DNA from: Bacillota bacterium
GTDB lineage: Bacteria; Bacillota; Clostridia; Peptostreptococcales; Anaerovoracaceae
Direction of reading: 5' to 3'
Assembly: GCA_016284575.1 (NCBI GenBank)
Contig: JAEEPD010000240.1
Coordinates: 1 to 7,282 of the forward strand
Length of the DNA stretch: 7,282 nucleotides
Shown one piece after another: positions 1-6,148 of the stretch. The position numbers and the translations under genes are program-made. The notes under the pieces are model-generated. The model ran no database searches, was not told the origin of the DNA, and worked only from the letters and a program-made list of their open reading frames with translations. The stretch's first letter is position 1. The number at the start of each line of letters is the position of its first letter.

Positions 1-985
1 CACTGCAAGAACAAAGATCATCGTTCCCGACAGTGCGCACGGCACCAACCCCGCAACCGCAGCAATGTGCGGTTACACCGTTGTCAATATCCCCTCCGGC
101 CCGGATGGCTGCGTAGACCTGGATGCTCTTAGAGCAGCTGTTGGTCCCGATACCGCAGGCCTGATGCTGACCAACCCCAACACCGTTGGTATCTTCGACA
201 AGAACATTCTTGAGATCACCAAGATCGTTCACGAAGCAGGCGGTCTGTGCTACTATGACGGCGCTAACCTGAACGCTGTTATGGGTATCGTACGCCCCGG
301 CGACATGGGATTTGACTGTATCCACAGCAATCTCCACAAGACCTGGTCCACACCTCACGGCGGCGGCGGTCCCGGTGCAGGCGCTGTAGGCTGCAAGGAA
401 TTCCTGAAGAAGTACATGCCCGGTCCTCTTGTTGAGAAGACCGAAGACGGCTATGGCTTCGTATATCCTGAAAAGTCTGTTGGCAGAGTAAAGATGTTCT
501 ACGGCAACTTCGGCGTTGTTGTAAGAGGTCTTGCTTACGTTCTGACCCTGGGCGCAGAGGGCATCCCCGAAGCAGCATCCAACGCAGTTCTGAACGCCAA
601 CTACATGAAGGCTCAGCTCGCCAAGGGCAGATATCAGATGTCCCACGAAGGCATCTGCATGCACGAGTTCGTAATCGATGTGGCAAACATCCTCCACGAC
701 ACCGGCTGCAACGCTCTGGATCTGGCCAAGAGAATGCTGGACTACGACCTGCATCCGCCCACGATGTACTTCCCGCTCATCGTTCACGAAGCTCTGATGG
801 TAGAGCCCTGCGAGACCGAGAGCAAGCAGACACTGGACGAAGTTATCGACATCTACAACAAGATCGCAGAAGAGGCTTACACCGATCCTGCAGGCATCCA
901 CGCTGCTCCTCAGACCACTCCTGTAAAGAGACTGGATGAGGTTGGCGCTGCCAGAAACATGATCCTGAAGTATAACTTCGAATAA
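1..985 (+). CDS. gcvPB: Glycine dehydrogenase (decarboxylating) subunit 2, P-protein beta subunit; 5'-truncated by the window edge
   Basis: This is the PLP-dependent half of the glycine cleavage P-protein. It decarboxylates glycine and passes the aminomethyl group to lipoylated GcvH in the cytoplasm. The reading frame is open from base 2, with no start codon, giving 327 visible residues. Two-subunit GcvPB proteins are usually about 480-490 residues, so roughly the first third is missing. Visible family marks are SAHGTNPA at the left edge and NLHKTWSTPHGGGGPG, whose Lys (codon 338-340) is the expected Schiff-base lysine. The C-terminal block HPPTMYFPLIVHEALMVEP is also present. The usual EPTETES motif reads EPCETES here, a single Thr-to-Cys change. 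The stop is TAA at 983-985, and a terminator-like hairpin starts 8 bases later. The next genes, lplA and lpdA, serve the same complex, so gcvT, gcvH and gcvPA are expected upstream (inference). Identification is secure; the missing N-terminus cannot be judged. Confidence 0.96.
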   Translation, partial: TARTKIIVPDSAHGTNPATAAMCGYTVVNIPSGPDGCVDLDALRAAVGPDTAGLMLTNPNTVGIFDKNILEITKIVHEAGGLCYYDGANLNAVMGIVRPGDMGFDCIHSNLHKTWSTPHGGGGPGAGAVGCKEFLKKYMPGPLVEKTEDGYGFVYPEKSVGRVKMFYGNFGVVVRGLAYVLTLGAEGIPEAASNAVLNANYMKAQLAKGRYQMSHEGICMHEFVIDVANILHDTGCNALDLAKRMLDYDLHPPTMYFPLIVHEALMVEPCETESKQTLDEVIDIYNKIAEEAYTDPAGIHAAPQTTPVKRLDEVGAARNMILKYNFE

Positions 986-993
986 TTGATTTG

Positions 994-1039
994 AAAACCG
1001 GGCTTCTCGGGCTTTCAACGGCTTGAGGAGCCCGGTTTT
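994..1039 (+). terminator. Terminator-like hairpin between gcvPB and lplA (possible attenuator)
   Basis: The arms at 994-1008 (AAAACCGGGCTTCTC) and 1025-1039 (GAGGAGCCCGGTTTT) pair over 15 positions with one G-U wobble. The 16-base interior can pair further (GGC/GCT with wobbles). The GC-rich core is flanked by an A-run on the left and a TTTT on the right, as in a bidirectional intrinsic terminator, but the T-run is short and lies inside the stem. It separates two genes of one pathway, so partial termination or attenuation is more likely than a full stop (inference). The right arm contains the only good Shine-Dalgarno-like sequence near lplA. Confidence 0.7.
1025..1030 (+). promoter_or_regulatory. 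Possible sequestered ribosome binding site for an upstream GTG start of lplA
   Basis: GAGGAG lies 10 bases before an in-frame GTG at 1041, which would add seven residues (MVWPLYR) to the N-terminus of LplA. The site sits entirely in the right arm of the 994-1039 hairpin, so folding would hide it. The ATG at 1062 has no clear ribosome site of its own. This could mean translation from GTG 1041, or weak initiation at ATG 1062. It is a sequence observation only. Confidence 0.35.
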
Positions 1040-1061
1040 AGTGGTATGGCCACTTTATCGG

Positions 1062-2048
1062 ATGATAGAAAAGCTTTCATACTATATCAGAAAAGATTTT
1101 GACCCCTATACAGGTCTGGCAGTGGAGCGCTATCTGACGGAAAGCGCAGGGCCGGACGAATGCATCCTCTATCTCTGGCAGAACCGGAACACCGTGGTGA
1201 TAGGCTATAACCAGAATGTCTGGAAGGAATGCCGCACCCGGGAGCTGGCGGAGGCCGGAGGTATTGCGGTGCGCCGCATGTCAGGCGGAGGTGCGGTCTT
1301 CCACGATCTTGGCAATCTGAACTTTACATTTTGTCTGACGGAGGAAAACTACGACCAGCCGAAGCAGCAGAGGGTCCTTCTTGAGGCCTGCAGGCTTCTT
1401 GGGATAGACGCTGAGCTTTCCGGCCGCAACGATCTTACAGCCAATGGCTGCAAGTTCTCCGGAAACTCCTTCTACCACAGAAACGGCAGGGCTTTTCACA
1501 ACGGGACTCTGCTCATAGACGTGGACATGGAGGGCCTGGGACGTTTTCTGAGCCCCTCAAAGGCCAAGCTCAGGTCCAAATCCGTGGATTCCGTGCGTTC
1601 AAGGGTCATAAATCTTAAGGAGCTGCGTCCGGATCTGACCATAGACATGATGAAGCAGGCTCTTATAGAGGCTTTCGAGAAGGTCTACGGCCTTAAGGCG
1701 GAGGAAAAGGTCTTTTCCAGGGAGGACCTTGATAAGATCGAGGCTTACAGAGCCGGCTTTGCTGATCCTGACTGGACCTTTGCGGCTGCGAGGCCCTTCG
1801 ATATCAGCTTCGGAGAAAAATTTCCCTGGGGCGAGCTCTATCTGGAGCTTAAGATAGAAGAGGGAAGGATAGCACATGCAGGGGTCTGGACGGATTCCCT
1901 GGACACGGAATTTGCTGAACCTCTGGCTGCGGCGCTTGAAGGCAGCAGGCTGGAGGCAGGGGACATCACCGACGCGCTGAAGAGCTGCCCTGAATGCAGC
2001 GCTTACGCAGAGGACATCATCGGCCTGATAATGGATCAGGCACTTTAA
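1062..2048 (+). CDS. lplA: Lipoate-protein ligase A, two-domain type
   Basis: The enzyme activates lipoate with ATP and attaches it to a lysine of carrier proteins, here presumably GcvH of the adjacent glycine cleavage system. The ATG at 1062 gives 328 residues starting MIEKLSYYIRKDFDPYTGL, which matches where the family normally begins. An in-frame GTG at 1041 and a TTG at 1023 are possible but lie in or beside the preceding hairpin. Visible motifs are RRMSGGGAVFHD at residues 71-82 (lipoate/adenylate-binding loop) and KFSGNSFY from Lys131. Lys131 aligns with the substrate-binding Lys133 of E. coli LplA, and HNGTLL follows. FGEKFPWGE at about 250-258 opens the C-terminal accessory domain, so this is a full ligase rather than an octanoyl-transferase such as LipM or LipL. 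Lipoate must be scavenged or made elsewhere, since no lipA or lipB is present here. At least ten Ile codons are ATA, unlike the neighbouring genes, suggesting a lower-expression gene. Confidence 0.93.
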   Translation: MIEKLSYYIRKDFDPYTGLAVERYLTESAGPDECILYLWQNRNTVVIGYNQNVWKECRTRELAEAGGIAVRRMSGGGAVFHDLGNLNFTFCLTEENYDQPKQQRVLLEACRLLGIDAELSGRNDLTANGCKFSGNSFYHRNGRAFHNGTLLIDVDMEGLGRFLSPSKAKLRSKSVDSVRSRVINLKELRPDLTIDMMKQALIEAFEKVYGLKAEEKVFSREDLDKIEAYRAGFADPDWTFAAARPFDISFGEKFPWGELYLELKIEEGRIAHAGVWTDSLDTEFAEPLAAALEGSRLEAGDITDALKSCPECSAYAEDIIGLIMDQAL

Positions 2049-2062
2049 CTACGGCTATGCAG

Positions 2063-2092
2063 GCAAACTGCTGCATTGCAGAACAGTTTTGC
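2063..2092 (+). other. Imperfect hairpin between lplA and lpdA
   Basis: GCAAACTG (2063-2070) pairs with CAGTTTTGC (2084-2092) with one bulge, and CTG/CAG extends the stem inward around a CATTG loop, with an AA bulge on the right side. No T-run follows the stem, so it is not a convincing terminator. It could be an mRNA processing or stability element in the 70-base gap. Function is unknown. Confidence 0.35.
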
Positions 2093-2118
2093 TTAGGATA
2101 TATAAGAAAGGATTTATT

Positions 2119-3510
2119 ATGGCAGATTATCAGGTTTTGATCATTGGCGGCGGTCCCGGCGGCTATGTTGCTGCGCTGGAGGCCGCAAAGCTGGGCTTTA
2201 AGACCGGCGTCATCGAAAACAGAGAGCTGGGCGGCACCTGCCTCAACAGAGGCTGCATCCCCACCAAGGCTCTGCTCCACAGCTCTGAGATCATCAAGGG
2301 CATCAGAGAGGGCGCAAAGTTCGGCGCTTACGCTGACAACATCCGCTTCGACCTGCCCCAGATCTTCGCCCGCAAGAACGAGGTAAGCAGAAAGCTCTCC
2401 TCCGGCATCGAGCAGATGTTTAAGCAGGGCAAGATCGACTGGCTCCAGGGCAAGGGACAGCTTCTCGGCACCGGAAGAGCAAAGTTCACCCCCAATGACG
2501 GCAGCAAGGAAAGAGAAGTGACAGCAGAGAAGATCATTCTCGCCACCGGCTCCGTTCCCGCAATGCCTCCCATCCCCGGACTCAACCTGCCCGGCGTCAT
2601 GACCTCCGATGAGCTTCTTGAGGGTGCAGACCACCTCTACGAGAGCATTATCATCATCGGCGGCGGCGTCATCGGCGTTGAGCTGGCCACCTTCTACAAT
2701 GACATGGGCTCCAAGGTCACCATCATCGAGGGTCTTGGCACTCTTATGCCTATCCTGGACAAGGAGATCGGTCAGAACCTGGCTCAGATCTTCAAGAAGA
2801 GAGGCGCTGAGGTCTACACCAACTCCATGGTCTCCAGCGTTGAGAAGACCGAAAAGGGCTTCCGTGTAAACTTCAAGAACAAGGATAAGGATGTTTCCGT
2901 GGAGGCAGAGGCCGTTCTTTCCGCCATCGGAAGGAGCCCCAACACCGCAGGCGTTGTGGCTGAGGGCGTTGAGATCCAGATGAACCGCAGAGCCTTCGCA
3001 TATAACGAAAACTACGAGACCTCCATCCCCGGTGTCTACACCATCGGTGATGCCTGCGCCAAGATCCAGCTGGCTCACTATGCATCCGCCATGGGCCGCG
3101 ACTGCGTAAAGCGCTTCGCCGGCGAAAGAGATCTGGTGGACTTCGACGCTGTACCCAGCTGCATCTACACCGTTCCTGAGATCGCCTGCGTGGGCAAGAC
3201 TCTGGACGAGGCCAAGGAGGCAGGCATCGATGCTGTTGCAGGCAAGGTCACCATGTTCGCCAACGGCAAGACCCTCATCGTGGACGGCGACAGAGCCTTC
3301 ATGAAGGTCATTGCAGACAAGGCGACCCACAGGATCCTGGGAGCTCAGTTCATGTGCGAGAGAGCAAGCGACATGATCTCCGAGATGAGCGAAGCCATCG
3401 TCAACAAGCTCACAGTAGAGCAGATGCTGGCTGTTATGAGACCTCATCCCACCTTCGAGGAGGCAGTCCACGACGTTCTTGAGGACACTCTTGCAAAGCT
3501 GAACAAGTAA
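2119..3510 (+). CDS. lpdA: Dihydrolipoyl dehydrogenase (L-protein, E3)
   Basis: This FAD-dependent disulfide oxidoreductase re-oxidises dihydrolipoyl GcvH, or an E2 subunit, and reduces NAD+. The start is the ATG at 2119, preceded by AGAAAGGA at 2105-2112 with 6-base spacing; this is preferred over the in-frame TTG at 2089. The 463-residue length is normal. GGGPGG at residues 10-15 is the FAD dinucleotide-binding loop. GGTCLNRGCIPTKAL contains the redox-active Cys41/Cys46 pair. GGGVIG at 181-186 is the NAD-binding loop. YTIGDAC is the second FAD-contact motif, and HPTFEE near the C-terminus gives the His443/Glu448 catalytic pair, matching His444/Glu449 of E. coli Lpd. There is no N-terminal lipoyl domain, which some clostridial homologues carry. 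No pyruvate or branched-chain dehydrogenase E1/E2 gene is nearby, so glycine cleavage is the likely main partner (inference). The gene can share a transcript with lplA, 70 bases upstream. Confidence 0.97.
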   Translation: MADYQVLIIGGGPGGYVAALEAAKLGFKTGVIENRELGGTCLNRGCIPTKALLHSSEIIKGIREGAKFGAYADNIRFDLPQIFARKNEVSRKLSSGIEQMFKQGKIDWLQGKGQLLGTGRAKFTPNDGSKEREVTAEKIILATGSVPAMPPIPGLNLPGVMTSDELLEGADHLYESIIIIGGGVIGVELATFYNDMGSKVTIIEGLGTLMPILDKEIGQNLAQIFKKRGAEVYTNSMVSSVEKTEKGFRVNFKNKDKDVSVEAEAVLSAIGRSPNTAGVVAEGVEIQMNRRAFAYNENYETSIPGVYTIGDACAKIQLAHYASAMGRDCVKRFAGERDLVDFDAVPSCIYTVPEIACVGKTLDEAKEAGIDAVAGKVTMFANGKTLIVDGDRAFMKVIADKATHRILGAQFMCERASDMISEMSEAIVNKLTVEQMLAVMRPHPTFEEAVHDVLEDTLAKLNK

Positions 3511-3518
3511 ATTGTTCA
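3500..3518 (+). other. Small stem-loop across the lpdA stop codon
   Basis: TGAACAA (3500-3506) and TTGTTCA (3512-3518) pair perfectly over 7 bases around a 5-base loop that contains part of the TAA stop. The following bases are A, not T, so it is not a standard terminator for the + strand. No stronger terminator is visible between lpdA and fhs. Confidence 0.35.
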
Positions 3519-3603
3519 AAAAATGCAATCGAAGCCGCTCTCAGTACGAAAATCATTATAGATAAAATCACTTTTGCTGATAGCGCAATCGATGCAAAGC
3601 ATA

Positions 3604-3609
3604 TATAAT
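3604..3609 (+). promoter_or_regulatory. Possible -10 box for fhs
   Basis: A perfect TATAAT lies 55 bases before the fhs start in an AT-rich stretch. No good -35 hexamer is found at 16-18 bases upstream; the best TTG-like match, TTGCTG at 3574-3579, is 24 bases away. There is no extended TGn motif. The 153-base gap before fhs and this box suggest that fhs may start its own transcript, but the promoter call is weak. Confidence 0.35.
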
Positions 3610-3616
3610 TAACATG

Positions 3617-3643
3617 CTATCCTGGCCTTCGGGCCCATCATAG
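3617..3643 (+). promoter_or_regulatory. UUCG-capped hairpin in the fhs leader
   Basis: GGCC (3624-3627), TTCG, GGCC (3632-3635) forms a stem closed by the very stable C(UUCG)G tetraloop. An outer CTAT (3617-3620)/ATAG (3640-3643) stem sits across a small internal loop. It ends 5 bases before the AGAAAGGA ribosome site at 3649-3656. No T-run follows, so it is not a terminator. It may stabilise the mRNA 5' end or shape ribosome access (inference). Confidence 0.5.
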
Positions 3644-3663
3644 ATATTAGAAAGGATTTTACT

Positions 3664-5337
3664 ATGGCAAAGACAGACATCGAAATCGCTCAGGAGGCGA
3701 CCCCACTTAAAATAACTCAGGTAGCCGCAAACTGCGGCATTCCCGAAGAGTACATCGAGCAGTACGGAAATTACAAGGCAAAGATCGACTATAAGTTCCT
3801 GAAGGACAATCAGGACAAGCCCGATGGAAAGCTCATCCTTGTAACAGCAATCACTCCGACTCCCGCAGGCGAAGGCAAGACCACCACTTCCGTAGGTCTG
3901 ACCGATGGTCTGAGAAAGATCGGAAAGAAGTCCGTAGTAGCTCTTCGTGAGCCCTCCCTTGGCCCCGTATTCGGCGTTAAGGGCGGTGCTGCAGGTGGCG
4001 GCTATGCACAGGTTATCCCCATGGAGGACATCAACCTCCACTTCACCGGGGACTTCCACGCAATCGGCGCAGCTAACAATCTGCTGGCAGCCATGCTGGA
4101 CAACCACATTTATCAGGGCAATGAACTGAGAATCGACACCAGAAACATTCCCTGGAGAAGAGCTGTCGACATGAACGACAGACAGCTCAGATCCATCGTT
4201 GACGGCCTGAACGGCAAGTCCAACGGTTATCCCAGAGAAGACGGTTTCGATATCACCGTAGCTTCCGAAGTTATGGCAGTTCTGTGCCTCTCTTCCGACA
4301 TCACCGATCTGAAGGAAAGACTCGGAAGAATCATCTGCGCTTACAACGTAGATGGTGAGCCCGTTACCGCTCACGATCTCCACGCAGAAGGTGCAATGGC
4401 TGCTCTGCTGAAGGACGCTCTGAAGCCCAACCTGGTTCAGACTCTGGAAGGCACCCCTGCATTCATCCACGGCGGTCCGTTCGCTAATATCGCTCACGGC
4501 TGCAACTCCGTGACAGCAACCAGAATGGCTCTTAAGATCGGCGATTATGTAGTTACCGAGGCTGGATTCGCAGCTGATCTGGGCGCAGAGAAGTTTGTAG
4601 ACATCAAGTGCAGAATGGCCGGACTCAAGCCCTCCGCAGTTGTTATCGTAGCAACCGTAAGAGCTCTGAAATATCACGGCGGAGTTAAGAAGCCGGATCT
4701 CAATCAGGAGAACCTGGAAGCTCTCGAGAAGGGTCTTCCCAACCTGCTCCAGCATGTAAGCAATGTCAAGAATGTTTATGGCCTGCCCTGCGTAGTAGCC
4801 ATCAATGCATTCCCCACCGATACCAAGGCTGAGCTCGACATGGTAGAAGCTAAGTGCAAGGAGCTGGGCGTAAACGTTGCTCTGTCCGAAGTATGGGCAA
4901 AGGGTGGCGAAGGCGGCAAGGCTCTTGCGGAAGAAGTAGTAAGGCTTTGCGAAGAGCCCAACAACTTCCAGCAGACCTATCCTCTTGATATGCCTATCGA
5001 AGACAAGATCAAGGCTATCGCTACCAAGATCTATCATGCTGACGGCGTTACCTATGCTGCAGGCGTTAAGACCAAGATCAAGAAGCTCACAGAGCTCGGA
5101 TTTGGCAACCTGCCCATCTGCATGGCTAAGACTCAGTACTCCTTCTCCGACAACGAGAAGCTGCTGGGAGCTCCCTCCGGATTCAAGATCACCATCAGAG
5201 ACATCAAGGTTTCTGCAGGCGCTGGCTTCATCGTAGCACTCACCGGTGCTATCATGACCATGCCCGGACTCCCCAAGGTTCCCTCCGCAGAGAAGATCGA
5301 TGTGGACGAGAACGGCAGAATTTCCGGACTGTTCTAA
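3664..5337 (+). CDS. fhs: Formate--tetrahydrofolate ligase (10-formyl-THF synthetase)
   Basis: Fhs interconverts formate + ATP + THF with 10-formyl-THF + ADP + Pi in the cytoplasm. Run in reverse it yields ATP from one-carbon units released by glycine cleavage. The ATG at 3664 follows AGAAAGGA (3649-3656) with 7-base spacing. The 557-residue length is the usual one for bacterial monofunctional enzymes. TPTPAGEGKTTT at residues 64-75 is the ATP-binding P-loop with Lys72. The two classic family signatures are present: GVKGGAAGGGYAQVIPMED, followed by FTGDFHAIGAANN, and VATVRALKYHGG at 329-340. EAGFAADLGAEKFVDIKCR lies between them. No key residue appears lost. A terminator follows at 5374-5407, so fhs may end a transcript or be read through into fchA. 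Its codon use (AAG, ATC, AGA) suggests high expression. Identification is essentially certain; the direction of the reaction in this organism is inference. Confidence 0.98.
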   Translation: MAKTDIEIAQEATPLKITQVAANCGIPEEYIEQYGNYKAKIDYKFLKDNQDKPDGKLILVTAITPTPAGEGKTTTSVGLTDGLRKIGKKSVVALREPSLGPVFGVKGGAAGGGYAQVIPMEDINLHFTGDFHAIGAANNLLAAMLDNHIYQGNELRIDTRNIPWRRAVDMNDRQLRSIVDGLNGKSNGYPREDGFDITVASEVMAVLCLSSDITDLKERLGRIICAYNVDGEPVTAHDLHAEGAMAALLKDALKPNLVQTLEGTPAFIHGGPFANIAHGCNSVTATRMALKIGDYVVTEAGFAADLGAEKFVDIKCRMAGLKPSAVVIVATVRALKYHGGVKKPDLNQENLEALEKGLPNLLQHVSNVKNVYGLPCVVAINAFPTDTKAELDMVEAKCKELGVNVALSEVWAKGGEGGKALAEEVVRLCEEPNNFQQTYPLDMPIEDKIKAIATKIYHADGVTYAAGVKTKIKKLTELGFGNLPICMAKTQYSFSDNEKLLGAPSGFKITIRDIKVSAGAGFIVALTGAIMTMPGLPKVPSAEKIDVDENGRISGLF

Positions 5338-5373
5338 ACAAAAGGCGAAGGGCCGTTTGATCGGCTGAACTTT

Positions 5374-5407
5374 AGGCCCGGGCGGCTGGTCTGCCCGGGC
5401 TTGTTTT
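5374..5407 (+). terminator. Intrinsic terminator after fhs
   Basis: AGGCCCGGGC (5374-5383) pairs with GCCCGGGCTT (5393-5402), with an eight-base fully complementary GC core and a 9-base loop. TTGTTTT follows at 5401-5407. It lies 36 bases after the fhs stop and 60 bases before fchA. The T-run is interrupted by one G, so termination may be incomplete. Confidence 0.85.
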
Positions 5408-5418
5408 AAGAAAGGGGG

Positions 5419-5446
5419 CGCGCAGGGACCTCAGTATTCCTGTGCG
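5419..5446 (+). other. Hairpin in the fchA leader
   Basis: CGCGCAGG (5419-5426) pairs with CCTGTGCG (5439-5446) over 8 positions with one G-U, around a 12-base loop. It sits between the fhs terminator and the fchA ribosome site. There is no T-run. I found no clear promoter in this gap, so how fchA is transcribed is unclear. Confidence 0.35.
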
Positions 5447-5457
5447 AACTCTGATCA

Positions 5458-5462
5458 AGGAG
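5458..5462 (+). promoter_or_regulatory. Ribosome binding site deciding the fchA start
   Basis: AGGAG ends 2 bases before the first of two tandem ATG codons (5465) and 5 bases before the second (5468). The second spacing is far more usual, so the start is placed at 5468. Confidence 0.65.
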
Positions 5463-5467
5463 AAATG

Positions 5468-6097
5468 ATGAGCGAATTAACACTTAAGAGCTGCAGAGAA
5501 TTTGCGGATATCCTGGCTTCCAAGGAGCCTGTTCCCGGCGGCGGCGGTGCTGCTGCCTATGTGGGTGCCCTGGGTTCTGCTCTTTGCACCATGGTTGGCA
5601 ACTACACTGTCGGCAAGAAGAAGTATGCCGAAGTAGAAGACGAAGTAAAGGCTCTGATGGCAGAGGCCATTGACATTCAGCACAAGCTGGTTGATCTGGC
5701 TGAGGCCGATGCAGATGCTTTTGAACCCCTGTCCAGGGCTTATGGCATTCCCAAGGACGATCCCACCAGGGACGAGGTAATGGAGAACTGCCTCAGAAAC
5801 GCTGTTGCCGCTCCTGCGGAAATGGTCCGCCAGAGTGCAAGAGCCATCGAGCTTCACGACCGTATGGGCCAGATCGGAAGCAAGCTTATGCTTTCCGACG
5901 TGGGCACCGGCGTGCTGCTCTGCAAGGCCGCTCTGCTTGGCGCTGCCCTCAACGTAAAGGTCAACACCAAGTTAATGCAGGACAGAGCTTATGCCATGAA
6001 TCTGAACGCTGAAATAGACGGACTCTGCGGAAAGTACAGTGCTCTTGCAGACCAGGTCTACGAAAAGATGGCAAAGAGATTTAACCAGGAAAATTAA
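5468..6097 (+). CDS. fchA: Methenyltetrahydrofolate cyclohydrolase, cyclodeaminase/cyclohydrolase family
   Basis: FchA hydrolyses 5,10-methenyl-THF to 10-formyl-THF, the step between FolD and Fhs. The protein belongs to the family of the C-terminal domain of formiminotransferase-cyclodeaminase. Starting at 5468 it has 209 residues (210 if ATG 5465 is used), normal for stand-alone members. PVPGGGGAAAYVGALG at about residues 22-37 is the hallmark glycine-rich segment, and LAEADADAF at 77-85 is the second conserved block. The rest is predicted helical, as expected for the family's all-alpha fold. There is no formiminotransferase domain. It could instead be a formimino-THF cyclodeaminase, as in purine- or histidine-degrading anaerobes, since sequence alone separates these poorly. 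Its place between fhs and folD favours the cyclohydrolase role. That reading is strengthened because the neighbouring FolD lacks the usual cyclohydrolase residues. Confidence 0.93.
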   Translation: MSELTLKSCREFADILASKEPVPGGGGAAAYVGALGSALCTMVGNYTVGKKKYAEVEDEVKALMAEAIDIQHKLVDLAEADADAFEPLSRAYGIPKDDPTRDEVMENCLRNAVAAPAEMVRQSARAIELHDRMGQIGSKLMLSDVGTGVLLCKAALLGAALNVKVNTKLMQDRAYAMNLNAEIDGLCGKYSALADQVYEKMAKRFNQEN

Positions 6098-6100
6098 GGC

Positions 6101-6129
6101 TTTATCGTATATCGTCGATAAACGATAAA
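6101..6129 (+). promoter_or_regulatory. 29-base near-perfect dyad between fchA and folD
   Basis: The outer arms TTTATCGT (6101-6108) and ACGATAAA (6122-6129) are perfectly complementary. Inside an A-A mismatch, TATC (6110-6113) and GATA (6117-6120) pair around GTC. The sequence therefore contains TATCG twice and CGATA twice, symmetric about 6115. It starts 3 bases after the fchA stop and ends 4 bases before the folD ribosome site (AGAAAGGA, 6134-6141). It is AT-rich with no T-run, so not a normal terminator. It may be an operator for a dimeric regulator or an mRNA hairpin; which one cannot be told from the sequence. Confidence 0.55.
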
Positions 6130-6148
6130 TAGCAGAAAGGATATTATT

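Noticed and set aside
1023..1061. TTG at 1023 as the lplA start
   Set aside because: It lies inside the hairpin, has no ribosome site ahead of it, and would add 13 residues not seen in the family.
2089..2118. TTG at 2089 as the lpdA start
   Set aside because: ATG 2119 has a strong ribosome site and begins exactly where the FAD-binding domain should.
2017..3528. Antisense open frame of about 500 codons opposite lpdA
   Set aside because: lpdA is unmistakable on the + strand. The reverse frame is open because of its strong codon bias, and its translation shows no recognisable motif and is compositionally odd.
3525..3592. GCAATCGA direct repeat as a CRISPR or mobile-element trace
   Set aside because: Only two 8-base copies without flanking structure; noted only as a possible regulatory repeat.
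3568..5037. Antisense open frame of about 490 codons opposite fhs
   Set aside because: Its translation is a Cys/Ser/Val-rich shadow of the biased fhs codons, with no family resemblance; fhs itself is certain.
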